A DNA stretch of 64,000 nucleotides from Exobasidium rhododendri (taxonomy: Eukaryota > Basidiomycota > Exobasidiomycetes > Exobasidiales > Exobasidiaceae). The stretch's first letter is position 1. Every line of letters starts with the position of its first letter. A program made the translations under genes and the position numbers. Of the stretch, positions 63,055-64,000 are shown piece after piece. Below the pieces are notes generated by a model. That model saw only the letters and a program-made list of their open reading frames with translations. It searched no databases and was not told where the DNA came from. Location: the NCBI GenBank assembly GCA_026210745.1, contig CP110630.1:4836001-4900000 (forward strand), written 5' to 3'.

Positions 63055-64000
63055 ATGCCGAGCAGGGTGCTCTATCATTGTCCCTGTAGTACCGGCTTCT
63101 CTCCTTGTGTCGGCTCAGTCATTGCTTCCACGTCCGCCCATCCTCTCGCTTCTCTTTACTTTTGTGAAGAATGCGACTCCATTCGGTGTAATCTGTGCAC
63201 GCAGAACGAGGTAGCAATCTACTACTGTCCTAGCTGCCTTTTTGAAGTTCCTATCGCGGGCATCAAGGGTGAGAAGTCAAGATGTGCAAGGAACTGCTTT
63301 CTGTGTCCAGTCTGTACAAACACACTCGCAGTGACGCCTAGTGATGTCGGCGGAGCAAAGTCTACAGATACTCTACAAGAGCAGTTGCACAGAGATGCTG
63401 GAAGAGTAGAGCAGAACGATCACAATCCAAAATCAACACAAGCGAGCATAGGAGAGCCGCCTTTCTACTTGGTCTGTTCGGCATGCAAATGGGACAGTAA
63501 AGAGATCGGCATGACGTTTGAAAAGTCGTCTGGTCTGAGTCTGCAAGTACAGCGAACGGAAGAAAAGGCGGTAGACGTGCAGGAATTCAGTCAGCTGCAG
63601 TCACATTTCGAGCAGTATTTACGACTTTCTTCAGAACATCAACCTACATCCAATATCTCTCATGCTGTCAAGTCTAGCAAGCTCTTCCGAGATGTTCCCT
63701 CTCTCGCCAACGATCCTCATTTTCCCTTCCACAAGCGAAACAATCGACCAAGGGCAGAGGCGACAGAAGAGCTGAAACCTTATATAGCTGCATCAGCCTG
63801 GGACGCCGGACGAGACCACAAGAAGAGTGTGGGCAGCACGCAAAGACTGGACGAAGGACAGGCTCTCGGTGTGATTGGCAGGCGGGAGCAAGATCGATTA
63901 GACTTCCTTCAAGAGCAGGAGAATGAGAGCGGAATCAGCAGCTTGGTGCAGAGATGGCAAACTCCTGCTGTTCAGAGTGTACGTATTGAAGACATCGGCC
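63055..64000 (+). CDS. Dynactin subunit p62 (DCTN4 family), N-terminal part
   Basis: Subunit of the dynactin pointed-end complex, which supports dynein-driven transport. The frame is open from 63055 to the window edge (315 codons) and the gene is truncated there. The start MPSRVLYHCPC is preferred; an in-frame ATG at 62998 would add 19 residues. Zinc-binding cysteine clusters typical of p62 are clear: HCPCSTGFSPC, LYFCEECDSIRCNLC, IYYCPSCLFEVP, CARNCFLCPVCTNTLAV and later FYLVCSACKWDSKEIG. Downstream, EFSQLQSHFEQYLRLSSEHQ and ISSLVQRWQ match the region following the fingers. A GTACGT at 63979 could be a donor, so the last coding bases are uncertain. Confidence 0.9.
   Translation, partial: MPSRVLYHCPCSTGFSPCVGSVIASTSAHPLASLYFCEECDSIRCNLCTQNEVAIYYCPSCLFEVPIAGIKGEKSRCARNCFLCPVCTNTLAVTPSDVGGAKSTDTLQEQLHRDAGRVEQNDHNPKSTQASIGEPPFYLVCSACKWDSKEIGMTFEKSSGLSLQVQRTEEKAVDVQEFSQLQSHFEQYLRLSSEHQPTSNISHAVKSSKLFRDVPSLANDPHFPFHKRNNRPRAEATEELKPYIAASAWDAGRDHKKSVGSTQRLDEGQALGVIGRREQDRLDFLQEQENESGISSLVQRWQTPAVQSVRIEDIG

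Noticed and set aside
1-64000. tRNA, rRNA, CRISPR array or secondary-metabolite cluster
   Set aside because: No B-box/T-loop pattern in a cloverleaf context, no rRNA similarity, no spaced palindromic repeats, and no PKS/NRPS/terpene-cyclase cluster were seen; ERG20 stands alone as a primary-metabolism gene.

Overview
This is a gene-dense, intron-containing nuclear fungal contig, almost certainly from a basidiomycete; a yeast-like lineage such as Ustilaginomycotina is my best guess, but that is inference. The evidence is short introns (mostly 50-130 nt, GTGAGT-type donors), genes on both strands with tight convergent and divergent spacing, fungal-specific proteins (Bud6, Rom2-type RhoGEF with DEP-DH-PH-CNH, Urb2, Exo70, Tma16) and a Tc1/mariner transposon. 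I reconstructed exon-intron structures by hand from splice signals, reading phase and protein-family continuity. About 49 introns are placed, and most join exactly in phase.

Layout. 1-12 kb: start of a class III aminotransferase (cut by the window edge), ribosomal protein S18, an orphan coiled-coil protein with a SUMO-interacting motif, a HIRIP3-like histone chaperone, the large 60S-assembly factor Urb2, and mitochondrial bL36. 12-27 kb: exocyst Exo70, DNA polymerase delta catalytic subunit, an Hsp40 of Sis1 type with a perfect heat-shock element upstream, spliceosomal cyclophilin Cwc27, and the formin regulator Bud6. 27-41.7 kb: rRNA m5C methyltransferase Nop2, a Rex-family RNA exonuclease, an NAD(P)-binding protein, the Ran-binding protein Yrb2, an Env7/STK16 kinase, sorting nexin Snx4, and an Rkm5-type lysine methyltransferase. 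41.7-53.6 kb: farnesyl diphosphate synthase, Tma16, an unrecognised 8-9 TM protein, an 86-aa predicted dual-acylated protein whose first coding exon is just the ATG, a Rho1 GEF, and a glutathione S-transferase. 53.6-64 kb: peroxisomal ABCD half-transporter, a UspA-domain protein with long acidic extensions, a thiolase-like protein, a Tc1/mariner element with a nested short element, and the start of dynactin p62.

The genes are mostly single-copy housekeeping functions: ribosome biogenesis (RPS18, URB2, NOP2, TMA16, RKM5), trafficking and polarity (EXO70, BUD6, ROM2, SNX4, ENV7, DCTN4) and RNA processing (CWC27, REX). I see no biosynthetic cluster, CRISPR array or defence system. The most unusual items are the nested mariner ends at 61.4-62.9 kb, the ATG-only exon that creates an MGSC acylation signal at 46.3-46.7 kb, an excess of 10-12 nt poly(G)/poly(C) runs confined to non-coding DNA, and two minisatellites, each sitting between convergent gene pairs.
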